A stretch of 59,066 nucleotides of DNA from Lachnospiraceae bacterium. Lineage in GTDB: Bacteria > Bacillota > Clostridia > Lachnospirales > Lachnospiraceae. The notes beneath the pieces are model-generated. The model had not been told where the DNA came from, ran no database searches, and saw only the letters and a program-made list of their open reading frames with translations. How positions within the stretch are numbered: position 1 is the stretch's first letter; each line of letters begins with the position of its first letter. The stretch lies in contig JAFWUY010000046.1 in NCBI GenBank assembly GCA_017524035.1, positions 1-59,066 on the forward strand. The letters run 5' to 3'. This document shows positions 8,710-15,557 of this stretch, one piece after another. A program made the position numbers and the translations under genes.

Positions 8710-8756
8710 CGTATAATATATATCTCTTATCATGGGTTATAGTTTCCCCTTATATC
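8710..8756 (-). promoter_or_regulatory. Sulfur-regulon operator C and -10 box of the MalY-type gene
   Basis: The inverted repeat (8735-8756) reads GATATAAG-N6-CTATAACC on the minus strand, and TATACG (8710-8715) follows after exactly 19 bases. The -35 region is again replaced by the repeat. Confidence 0.72.
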
Positions 8757-8763
8757 GTCACGC

Positions 8764-8790
8764 AAAAAGAGGACCGCCTTCGCGATCCTC
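8764..8790 (-). terminator. Terminator of the small-gene chain ending with the zinc ribbon protein
   Basis: Read on the minus strand, GAGGATCGC and GGCGGTCCTC pair imperfectly around a GAA loop and are followed by T5. It lies about 70 bases past the stop of the zinc-ribbon gene and directly before operator C. Confidence 0.8.
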
Positions 8791-8862
8791 ATATACATTT
8801 CCGTCAGTATTCACGATACGGACCGATGAATACCATCCGCCATATTCATTTAAAACATACGT

Positions 8863-9150
8863 TCAAAAGATCTTGCCGCCGCAATGCTTACAATATTCAC
8901 CGAATCCCTGACGGCTGATGAGTTCACCGCATAACGGGCAGAACACCGCACCGCTGAAGAATCCGAACAGGATCGAGCCAAACACCAAAATAAGTCCCAC
9001 TATCAGAACAGCCGGATTTGAGAGCACCATGAGTCCTCCGATAAAGGACAGGAGCAATCCGAGGGCCAATACCCCGTACATTATGGCTACGTTTCGATGG
9101 AACTTTGAAAGGATATCCTTCCTGTCCCCTGCTTCCTCGTATGTCCTCAT
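8863..9150 (-). CDS. Small membrane protein with C-terminal zinc ribbon
   Basis: A 95-residue protein of unknown function. Two hydrophobic segments (about residues 22-42 and 45-67) are followed by a zinc ribbon with two knuckles, CPLCG and CKHCG. The N-terminus is charged (MRTYEEAGDRKDILSKFHRN). The start ATG overlaps the stop of the upstream flavin-reductase-like gene by four bases (ATGA), so translation is probably coupled. The ribbon sits after the second helix and is probably cytoplasmic if both ends are inside. I do not recognise a named family. Confidence 0.8.
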   Translation of the reverse strand: MRTYEEAGDRKDILSKFHRNVAIMYGVLALGLLLSFIGGLMVLSNPAVLIVGLILVFGSILFGFFSGAVFCPLCGELISRQGFGEYCKHCGGKIF

Positions 9151-9707
9151 CCTGAAATCCCGATCTTTCCGAGCATTTTTCCGAGACTGTGATATCTTCC
9201 GGAATATATGACCGGATCGAGCACCGTCAGATCCACATCAAATGTGTCTTCACAGATCAGATTCTCATCCATCTGTACGTTTCTTATGGGGCAGAAGAAT
9301 GTTGTCGATTCGCCGGTCTGAACAGCCTCCGCAACCTCGCACTCATATACCCACGGACTTTCATCCAGTGTAGGCACATCAAGTACTTTGCCGACGCCCT
9401 CACCGTACGCAGGCTCAGTTTCATCATCTTCCGCTTTATGTTTTGTACCGAAATAATCCATAAGAGGAAGCATGGATGTGTTGACAAGATTTGCACTGAA
9501 TTTTCTGTCCCTGATGACATTTAGCTTGGTCCTCTTGGATCCGTACATGCTTATCACCAGCATATATTTGTCACTGCCTGCTCCGGTTGCACTCACCCAG
9601 GTGATCGGAGCAAAGTTGGAAGTTCCGTCTTCATTGTATGTTCCGATGATAAACGACGGCTGCACACACATCGAATATACAGGCTCGACCGATCTTCTTT
9701 TCATCAT
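9147..9707 (-). CDS. Flavin reductase-like (FMN-binding split barrel) protein
   Basis: A 186-residue protein resembling the flavin reductase / flavoredoxin group. VYSMCVQPSFIIGTYNEDG at the N-terminus, NFAPITWVSA, and a GSKRTKLNVIRDRKFSANLV segment are typical of its FMN-binding barrel. These proteins bind FMN and reduce flavins or act as electron carriers; the partner is not evident. Two adjacent ATGs are possible starts. GGAGG is better spaced for the second one, three bases downstream of the coordinate given. It begins 14 bases after the HAD gene and overlaps the zinc-ribbon gene by four bases. Confidence 0.78.
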   Translation of the reverse strand: MMKRRSVEPVYSMCVQPSFIIGTYNEDGTSNFAPITWVSATGAGSDKYMLVISMYGSKRTKLNVIRDRKFSANLVNTSMLPLMDYFGTKHKAEDDETEPAYGEGVGKVLDVPTLDESPWVYECEVAEAVQTGESTTFFCPIRNVQMDENLICEDTFDVDLTVLDPVIYSGRYHSLGKMLGKIGISG

Positions 9708-9721
9708 TTACCTCCGTATCT

Positions 9722-10198
9722 TCAGACATAAAGAGACGATACATGGAAGAATTTGCATTCATCTCCGAAATGATTTTCATATTTCATAAGAGCGGGATGA
9801 TTATCGTCTATGTATATAAACGAACCGTACTCATCCAATATCCTTTGCAGATGGATTATCTTGTTTTCCGGAGAATCGGCCATCAGCACATGTTCTTCTG
9901 GAATGATGGGGTAGAATTCCGCGATCTCCTTTTTCTTATTGGCATATTCAATGTCATTGTGCATATAAGAAAGAACATAAAGATCGTTCTCAAGATTGTT
10001 TACCCATTCTGTCATAAAGCCTATCGGCGCAGTCCTGAGATTCTCTCCCCTCTTCATTGCTTCGAAGAGAAGTTCATCCGTCTCATCACGCATGTTGATG
10101 CGTTCTTCATACCATCTTGCTTCAAAGAGAACTCCGTCGTAATCAAACACAACGGGAATATTTTTATTATCGATCAGCTTTTTAAGATAATCATTCAT
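9722..10198 (-). CDS. HAD-like phosphatase-fold protein
   Basis: A 158-residue protein with a HAD motif I, FDYDGVLFEA, near residues 18-27 (nucleophile and acid/base Asp spaced DxD), a possible lysine (Lys113 in PENK), and YIDDNH near 129-134 as the acidic motif. No large cap domain is present. The start overlaps the upstream GT32 gene by four bases, which suggests joint expression. Substrate unknown; a phosphosugar linked to the glycosyltransferase is possible but not shown. Confidence 0.75.
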   Translation of the reverse strand: MNDYLKKLIDNKNIPVVFDYDGVLFEARWYEERINMRDETDELLFEAMKRGENLRTAPIGFMTEWVNNLENDLYVLSYMHNDIEYANKKKEIAEFYPIIPEEHVLMADSPENKIIHLQRILDEYGSFIYIDDNHPALMKYENHFGDECKFFHVSSLYV

Positions 10199-11334
10199 GA
10201 TCGGTTTCCGACCCGGATACTGTTTCCGGGCACTATCCCTTTCAACTCCAGAAAGTCATTTATCTTCTTATATCTTTCGAGGACCGAGCTGTGTGTATCA
10301 TCGGGGATCCAGCTTCCGTTATGATGATGAAGGGTATAGCTGAGATCCGTGTTGTAGACAATTCCCGTATCAAAGCTTTTTCCGGTCAGAACTTCAAACG
10401 GATATACGGTAATGTCCTCCACAAACTGGAATCCCCCGTTTTTCTTAAGGCCATGCTTTTCTATGACCCCGGTATAACGCACGGGGCAGGTGGAATTATC
10501 CCAGGTTCCGTCAGGTTTCAGATATGGTCTTCTCTCGTAGCTTTCACATATCTCCTCAATGACCGGATGCCCCGGCCCGGCGCCCATTCCGGAACCGCAT
10601 TCTATCCTGTCCGTCGATTCGAAGCTCATGTACGCGTCATTGTACAGCAGGTCATCGATCGGACGGAGCATCTCCACATCCAGATCCATGTAAACGCCTC
10701 CGTATCTGCGAAGAAGATCCGCCCTTGCGTAATCCGAGGCAAAAGCCCAGTTTTTGTGTTCCACGGCCTGTTCGAAAAACGGACAATGACCGGGCTTGTA
10801 CGTATCAAGGTTCCAGATCCTTATATCCATATCCGGCGCATATTTCTTCCAGGATTCAAGACATCTTTGATACAGTTCGGGCATCGGGTTGTCCGAAAAC
10901 CATATGCCATGAATGATCCCGGGAATCTTCTTACAGTCATTCTTTCGGTAACCCGCCGGCGGCTTCGGAGCGGACAAAAGCACCATGTCCTCATACAGAA
11001 GCTCGGGATAAATTGAAGGGACTGCTTCAAAGCCGGACAATCCGGGGTCGGAGCCGAGCCGGTCAAGCACCTCTTCATAACCATCGACAGAAATCAGGAT
11101 TACGGTGGTTTCACGATTCATCTTTGCCAGCTCTTCCGGGCTAAACCTGCGATACATCCGGCCGCCCGCCTCGAAATTCCCGGTACCCGGAGCATCCGCA
11201 AACCCGGTCAGATTTTCGATAAGAGTGCTTTTGCACAAAAACGGATATGTGATGTTCCGGAAACGCTTCCCGCATCCCCAGCAGATGATATCCTTCGTTT
11301 TCAGTTCTTCAAAATAATCTTCGATCGTCATCAC
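10195..11334 (-). CDS. GT32-family glycosyltransferase with extra N-terminal domain
   Basis: A 379-residue protein. The C-terminal two thirds carry the glycosyltransferase-32 (DXD sugar-binding) signature: IPGIIHGIWFSDNPMPELY, then ASDYARADLLRRYGGVYMDLDVE with the DLD metal/sugar motif. The first about 130 residues contain IICWGCGKRFRNI and ILISVDGYEEV, a Rossmann-like half often seen in polysaccharide enzymes. It transfers a sugar from a nucleotide donor to an acceptor that cannot be read here. There is no signal peptide or membrane segment. It overlaps the GNAT gene upstream and the HAD gene downstream by four bases each. Confidence 0.85.
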   Translation of the reverse strand: MMTIEDYFEELKTKDIICWGCGKRFRNITYPFLCKSTLIENLTGFADAPGTGNFEAGGRMYRRFSPEELAKMNRETTVILISVDGYEEVLDRLGSDPGLSGFEAVPSIYPELLYEDMVLLSAPKPPAGYRKNDCKKIPGIIHGIWFSDNPMPELYQRCLESWKKYAPDMDIRIWNLDTYKPGHCPFFEQAVEHKNWAFASDYARADLLRRYGGVYMDLDVEMLRPIDDLLYNDAYMSFESTDRIECGSGMGAGPGHPVIEEICESYERRPYLKPDGTWDNSTCPVRYTGVIEKHGLKKNGGFQFVEDITVYPFEVLTGKSFDTGIVYNTDLSYTLHHHNGSWIPDDTHSSVLERYKKINDFLELKGIVPGNSIRVGNRS

Positions 11335-11807
11335 AGTGTCTTCAGAAAAAAACGGTTCATCGTACTGTGTCCGATCTCTGCGGGACGGTCAATCTCTTCG
11401 TATCCGCTTTTCTCATACAGATGGATCGCGGCCTGCAGGATATCGTGTGTTTCGAGATACGAATACTTATATCCCGCTTTTCTCATTCCTTCCTCGACAT
11501 GATCTATCAGCCTGCAGCCAAGCCCCGATCCCTTTGCGGAATCTTTGAGATAAAGCTTTTGGAGCTCTGCCGTATCCTTCATTGCATCGAACCCTGCAAA
11601 TCCGATACCGCCGATCACTTCACCGTCATCACTCTCCAGGACATAGTATTTTGCATTTTCTTTTCCGTAAAAGTCGCTGAGATGATCCAGACCCTCGTCA
11701 AAATATGCGGTTCCCGGAATATCAAGTCCGACCGCCTCGAGATTATCCCTCACAAGCGCGGCAACCGCGGCATTATCCGCTTCCGTTATTTCCCTGATAT
11801 GTGACAC
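11331..11807 (-). CDS. GNAT-family N-acetyltransferase
   Basis: A 158-residue acetyltransferase when started at the GTG at 11807, which has GGAGG seven bases upstream and gives the usual start VSHIREITEADNAAV. A GTG 60 bases further upstream would add a tail made of the repeat region at 11834-11933 and has no such ribosome site, so I reject it. The family signature is LQKLYLKDSAKGSGLGCRLI, with the acetyl-CoA loop KGSGLG, followed by AAIHLYEKSGYEE. It transfers an acetyl group from acetyl-CoA to an unknown amine. It is coupled to GT32 downstream by a four-base overlap. Confidence 0.85.
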   Translation of the reverse strand: MSHIREITEADNAAVAALVRDNLEAVGLDIPGTAYFDEGLDHLSDFYGKENAKYYVLESDDGEVIGGIGFAGFDAMKDTAELQKLYLKDSAKGSGLGCRLIDHVEEGMRKAGYKYSYLETHDILQAAIHLYEKSGYEEIDRPAEIGHSTMNRFFLKTL

Positions 11808-11833
11808 TTTCTTCCTCCGATCAAAGCGTTCAT

Positions 11834-11933
11834 GAGACATCACAGTCCGTTGCACCCCGGTGCTCACGAGACATCACCGTCTGTGCACCCCGATGTTCAC
11901 TCGCCATCAACCTCTGTTGCATCTAAGTGCTCA
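11834..11933. repeat. Three degenerate tandem repeats of about 34 bp
   Basis: Units at 11834-11867, 11868-11900 and 11901-11933 align around GAGACATCAC..GT..G-TGCACCCCGGTGCTCAC, with the third most diverged. They fill the gap between the stop of the 66-residue gene and the GNAT ribosome binding site. On the minus strand the units contain in-phase starts and a repeated SEHRGA-like peptide, so they could be a duplicated gene end or start region. Confidence 0.7.
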
Positions 11934-12131
11934 GTGATTATCGCCGTCTATCGCGTCGCAGTTTCCCACGCTCCCGGTAGCCCACGGACTTCCCACATCG
12001 CATCTTCCGTGATGGTACGCTTCCTTCTTCTGTCCTTCCGGAAGATCTTCGCTGAAGCCTACCTTAAGTCTGCTCACGCCGTCATTCATTTTGCCTTCGA
12101 TCATATTTATAAGATCATCTATCTCGCTCAT
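11931..12131 (-). CDS. Small 66-residue protein of unknown function with HHGRCDVGSP motif
   Basis: Starts MSEIDDLINMIEGKM with GAGG seven bases before the ATG, so translation is likely. The N-terminal half is a likely acidic amphipathic helix. The C-terminal half is rich in Gly, His and Ser, with YHHGRCDVGSPWATG (about 39-53) and a second Cys in GNCDA. The His-His and two Cys suggest a metal site or a modified peptide, but nothing proves either. I have a vague memory of similar small hypothetical proteins in Lachnospiraceae and cannot name a family. It lies between the thioesterase and the GNAT gene in the same orientation. Confidence 0.65.
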   Translation of the reverse strand: MSEIDDLINMIEGKMNDGVSRLKVGFSEDLPEGQKKEAYHHGRCDVGSPWATGSVGNCDAIDGDNH

Positions 12132-12190
12132 TTTGCATCCTCATATTAATCATCCGGGCGAGTGAACGTCCGGTATCCGTTACGTGTTCA

Positions 12191-12613
12191 TCAACCGGCA
12201 CACAGTTTTGTAAGACATTCGAACAGCTCCGGAAAATCCTGTTTTACCCTTGCCGGTCTTCCGTCCTTATCCAGAAAAGCATGCGAAGACTGCGCCGTAC
12301 ATACAACCTCTCCCTTATCGTTCTTCATTTCATAAGAAAGGAATAACTTGACTCCTCTGAATTCACTTACGGAAACCCCGATGGATATCTCATCCGAAAA
12401 TGTTGTTGTTCTCCTGTAATCACACGTCACGCTCAGAACGGGAGATACAAGCCCCATTTCTTCAAGCTTTGCATAATCCCATCCGATATCGGAAAGGAAA
12501 TCTATCCTTGCCTCCTCCATCCATCTGATGTAATTGGAGTGATGGGTTATCCCCATCTTGTCTGTTTCGTAATATTGAACCCTGTGAATGTATGCCACTA
12601 TTTTTCCCTTCAT
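12191..12613 (-). CDS. Acyl-CoA thioesterase of the 4HBT (YbgC-like) hotdog family
   Basis: A 140-residue single hotdog domain. The family signature VQYYETDKMGITHHSNYIRWMEEAR near residues 13-37 contains the catalytic Asp of the YbgC group (Asp18) and the conserved HHSNY. It hydrolyses acyl-CoA thioesters in the cytoplasm; chain preference cannot be told. It sits between the Cof-type phosphatase (31 bases upstream) and the 66-residue gene. Confidence 0.87.
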   Translation of the reverse strand: MKGKIVAYIHRVQYYETDKMGITHHSNYIRWMEEARIDFLSDIGWDYAKLEEMGLVSPVLSVTCDYRRTTTFSDEISIGVSVSEFRGVKLFLSYEMKNDKGEVVCTAQSSHAFLDKDGRPARVKQDFPELFECLTKLCAG

Positions 12614-12644
12614 TGATATAAGTACCGGTCCGGCGTTCCGGATA

Positions 12645-13460
12645 TCATATTGCGGAGCGTATCAGTTCCGCAAGTCCGTCGCGATTATTGTCGGCCTTTG
12701 TGATGACATCCGCATGTGCCTTGACTTCATCCGAAGCATTTATCATTGCAATGCCGCAGCCCGCTGCTTCTATCATGGAGATATCATTCATCTCATCGCC
12801 CGCCGCATATGTATTGGATATCGGCACATCAAGATATTCGGCCAGCCTCTTTACGGCGGATCCTTTTCCCGATTCTTTCATATAAATTTCCAGATAGTAC
12901 GGATTGGAATAGCAGGTGGTAAATACATCTCCGTATTTTTCATCCACAGCCTGCTTGAAACGCTCAAGTTTACCGGCATCGTGCAGTTCGATGGCTATGA
13001 CTTTGCAGGGATCCTCTTTCAGATTTCCTGCGATGTCCTGCGTGACCACAAGAGGCCTTTGGATGATGCGGTTATAATACTGCATCTCTTCGCCTTCATC
13101 GGGAGTTATCATATGATCCGAAGCATATGTATGACAATGTATCCCATGTTCTGAGGCCAGCTCAAAGAGTCCCGGTATATATTTGAGAGGAATACCGATA
13201 CGTGAGATGACTTTCTTAGTATCGCATTCATAGATTATTCCGCCGTTAAAGCATATAAGATAGGTTCCGGGGAAATCCAGTCCGAGTTTTCCGCTCACAT
13301 CGATCACATTGTCAAGGCCTCTTCCCGTACATACGGCTACATGATTTCCGTCAAGCACATATTCCAAGAGTGCTGTCCTTGTCGCTTCGGAGATTGTCTT
13401 ATCATCGGTAAGAAGAGTTCCGTCCATGTCAAAGAAAAAAATCGTTTTAAAATCGTTCAT
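12645..13460 (-). CDS. Cof-type HAD-IIB sugar-phosphatase-like hydrolase
   Basis: A 271-residue HAD phosphatase. Motif I FFDMDGTLLTDD (8-19) holds the nucleophile and acid Asp. TGRG with the nearby helix is motif II, the C2B cap is in the middle, and AAGDEMNDISMIEAAGCGIAM is motif IV, typical of the Cof group. Members dephosphorylate sugar phosphates, flavin nucleotides or PLP. It starts five bases after the stop of the upstream GNAT gene, so the two are probably one transcript. Confidence 0.88.
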   Translation of the reverse strand: MNDFKTIFFFDMDGTLLTDDKTISEATRTALLEYVLDGNHVAVCTGRGLDNVIDVSGKLGLDFPGTYLICFNGGIIYECDTKKVISRIGIPLKYIPGLFELASEHGIHCHTYASDHMITPDEGEEMQYYNRIIQRPLVVTQDIAGNLKEDPCKVIAIELHDAGKLERFKQAVDEKYGDVFTTCYSNPYYLEIYMKESGKGSAVKRLAEYLDVPISNTYAAGDEMNDISMIEAAGCGIAMINASDEVKAHADVITKADNNRDGLAELIRSAI

Positions 13461-13465
13461 CGGTA

Positions 13466-13915
13466 TCAGTCCTCTATCATTACCCTTTCCATGATGTCGT
13501 AGGGAAGCCTGTCATATCCGCACTTTTTATATGTCTCTATGGCACGCTCATTCTCAGGCTCAACTTCAAGCTTGAATCGCACTATATCCGGATATAAAGA
13601 GGGTAGTTCTTCAAAAAACTTTTTCGAGATCCCACGTCTTCTGAATTCTTCCTTTATATAAAGATCCTCTATCCAGGCACAGATTCCGCCGTACTCGGTG
13701 GTAAAGCTTTTGGATACCATGGAGTATCCGGCTATGTTTCCTTCTTCGATAAATACATACCCGTCAAGGTAGGGACAGTCTCCGATGCATGCCTCTATAT
13801 CATTCCTGAGCACCTTGTCCGATGAAGTATGGAGAACTGCGGGAGAATCATAAAAAACTCTCATCATCTTCAGCACTTCTTCGTAATGATCACCTGTCAT
13901 CTTTTCGATAAGCAT
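13466..13915 (-). CDS. GNAT-family N-acetyltransferase with structured leader
   Basis: A 149-residue acetyltransferase: IEDLYIKEEFRRRGISKKFFEEL carries the acetyl-CoA loop (RRRGIS), followed by EPENERAIETYKKCGYDRLPYDIM. The acceptor is unknown. Its ribosome binding site AGGAG sits inside the 3' arm of a long hairpin at 13923-13981, seven bases (all A/T) before the ATG, so expression is probably controlled by RNA structure (separate entry). It leads the chain of small genes that runs down to 8.9 kb. Confidence 0.87.
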   Translation of the reverse strand: MLIEKMTGDHYEEVLKMMRVFYDSPAVLHTSSDKVLRNDIEACIGDCPYLDGYVFIEEGNIAGYSMVSKSFTTEYGGICAWIEDLYIKEEFRRRGISKKFFEELPSLYPDIVRFKLEVEPENERAIETYKKCGYDRLPYDIMERVMIED

Positions 13916-13981
13916 AAAAAATCTCCTGTGGTATCCGGGTAAGTTAATCCTCCCAGCACTTATCCTATAATACCACAGGAG
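13916..13981 (-). promoter_or_regulatory. Leader hairpin that contains the GNAT ribosome site and a T run
   Basis: On the minus strand CTCCTGTGGTAT (13970-13981) pairs perfectly with ATACCACAGGAG (13923-13934). Inside, GGATAAGT can pair with ACTTACCC with one mismatch. The 3' arm ends in AGGAG, the likely Shine-Dalgarno site, and is followed by ATTTTTT then the ATG. It therefore resembles both an intrinsic terminator after the serpin gene and a ribosome-site-sequestering hairpin. Confidence 0.7.
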
Positions 13982-13995
13982 CAGGACTAAAACTA

Positions 13996-15321
13996 TTAAA
14001 GAGAGCTTACGGTTCCGAGGAAGACGGGAAGTCCGGTCTCGTTGTCAACAACCGCATAAACGAAAGGTCTGTCAAGAGTGATGATCATGGGAGGCACGAA
14101 ATCAGGCTCAACACCTGCGCAATCCAGTGTGATCGATGTAACGGCCGCTGCCCTGGTTCCCTCCCTGTTTACTTCGATAAATGTTTTGTGAAGAACCGCA
14201 CCGATATAAACGGGATACTCCTGATCGCCGGAAGCTGCTATAAGTCCGGTAAAATCGGCATTGTCGGGGTCAAAAGGAGTCTCCATTCCCATTGACTTAA
14301 GAAGTTCCGCCATCTCGATCTCATATTCGTTCTTAAACTCGGGGAACTTTACGATTATATCGGATTCGTAACCCTTTGCATTTCTGAAAGCTTCGGCAAA
14401 ATCGGCTCCGCTGTCCGCAAGTGATGCGATATAATCTTCAACCGAAGTTCCTTCCTCGGGAAGAATGCCTACGAATGAATAATCGCCTCCCTTATACGGA
14501 CGGACGAAACCTATACCGTTTCCGAGCTCCATATATCTGCTTTCTGTGCTGCAGAGCATGTTGACATTCGATGTGGTTCCGTCATAATTATGAAATTCAT
14601 AATCTTCCCATATATCGGTATCTTCATACTCGTTCATCCACTCGCCTTCAAATGCCACCGCATTAATCAGATACATATATGTTTCGGGATCGATGGCGTC
14701 AATAATTTCCTTTATCATGCCGTAGGTCTGTTCATCAGCCCATGCGTTGATATCCTCGACGGTCTTCTCGTCAAATGCCGCCTTCCAGATATCGGCATTA
14801 TAGTAGCTTCTGGCAGCCTGAGCGAACTCGGGAACTATCTCAAACCTTCCGTCATCCCTGAGCCATACCGAATTGGCTACATTCCACCTGACATCCTCCG
14901 AACTTTCAAAACGCTCAGCCAATGAATACATCATCGGATTCATCTGTTCTACTGCCAGGCCTCCTCCGATAACATTCTCGATATCGGATAAAGTCGCACC
15001 GGATGCACCGTTTTCAAGCATTCCGAACGCCATCATCATGGATGTGGGAGAAATCATGATATTTCTTCCCTCTCCCTCCGTCTCCAGGATTTCATTCAAA
15101 AGATTCATTGAAGAAGCAGAAAGGGAATTTATCCACTCATCTTCGATATCAACGTCCTCTGCATTTATCACAAGGGGTTCTGCAGTCTCGGCGACATTTG
15201 TTGATGAATATTCCCTTGCCCCGGATCTTCCGGATATGTTACCCGTATTTCCGGTCGAACCGGCTCCGCATCCCGTAAGCATCATGATCGCGAGTAAGCC
15301 CGCCACAACTTTTTTCTTCAT
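13996..15321 (-). CDS. Secreted lipoprotein serpin (serine protease inhibitor)
   Basis: A 441-residue protein with a lipoprotein signal peptide ending in LTGC (Cys18), a short Gly/Ser/Asn-rich linker, then a serpin domain. Seen are NIMISPTSMMMAFGMLENGASG, NSVWLRDD, YLINAVAFEGEW, KTFIEVNREGTRAAAVTS (hinge of the reactive loop, about 381-396), and the C-terminal DRPFVYAVVDNETGLPVFLGTV. The small-residue hinge (GTRAAAVT) is that of an inhibitory serpin. By loop counting the scissile bond would fall near LDC-AG, but this placement is uncertain. It would be anchored outside the membrane and trap host or community proteases. It has its own leader and ends before the GNAT hairpin. Confidence 0.9.
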   Translation of the reverse strand: MKKKVVAGLLAIMMLTGCGAGSTGNTGNISGRSGAREYSSTNVAETAEPLVINAEDVDIEDEWINSLSASSMNLLNEILETEGEGRNIMISPTSMMMAFGMLENGASGATLSDIENVIGGGLAVEQMNPMMYSLAERFESSEDVRWNVANSVWLRDDGRFEIVPEFAQAARSYYNADIWKAAFDEKTVEDINAWADEQTYGMIKEIIDAIDPETYMYLINAVAFEGEWMNEYEDTDIWEDYEFHNYDGTTSNVNMLCSTESRYMELGNGIGFVRPYKGGDYSFVGILPEEGTSVEDYIASLADSGADFAEAFRNAKGYESDIIVKFPEFKNEYEIEMAELLKSMGMETPFDPDNADFTGLIAASGDQEYPVYIGAVLHKTFIEVNREGTRAAAVTSITLDCAGVEPDFVPPMIITLDRPFVYAVVDNETGLPVFLGTVSSL

Positions 15322-15504
15322 TTCTTAATTCCTCACTTTCGTATTCAGGGCTTTTTACAGCCCGTATTTTTCTGTTTTGTACCCCGTACATTTATAATGA
15401 CGGCGGTCGTATCCTTCAGGTCACAAATACCGAAAGAAATTGAAGAATTTAAGAAGTAAAGAATTCTCTGCGCCGTCAGATCCGGCATTTATCAAAATCC
15501 GCAT

Positions 15505-15536
15505 AAAAAGAAGAAGACCCGCGCGGAGTCTTCTTC
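15505..15536 (-). terminator. Terminator of the sodium/solute symporter gene
   Basis: GAAGAAGAC and GTCTTCTTC form a 9-bp perfect stem, followed on the minus strand by T5; 21 bases past the stop. Confidence 0.9.
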
Positions 15537-15557
15537 CTTATCATATGATCATTATAT

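Noticed and set aside
11808..11867. Longer GNAT start at the GTG at 11867
   Set aside because: It translates the tandem repeat, lacks a ribosome site, and the GTG at 11807 has GGAGG at good distance.
11931..12131. The 66-residue protein as lanthipeptide precursor for the LanC-like enzyme
   Set aside because: It lies 8.6 kb away in another unit, no dehydratase is present, and its C-terminus does not show a clear Ser/Thr plus Cys core pattern. Kept only as a remote option.
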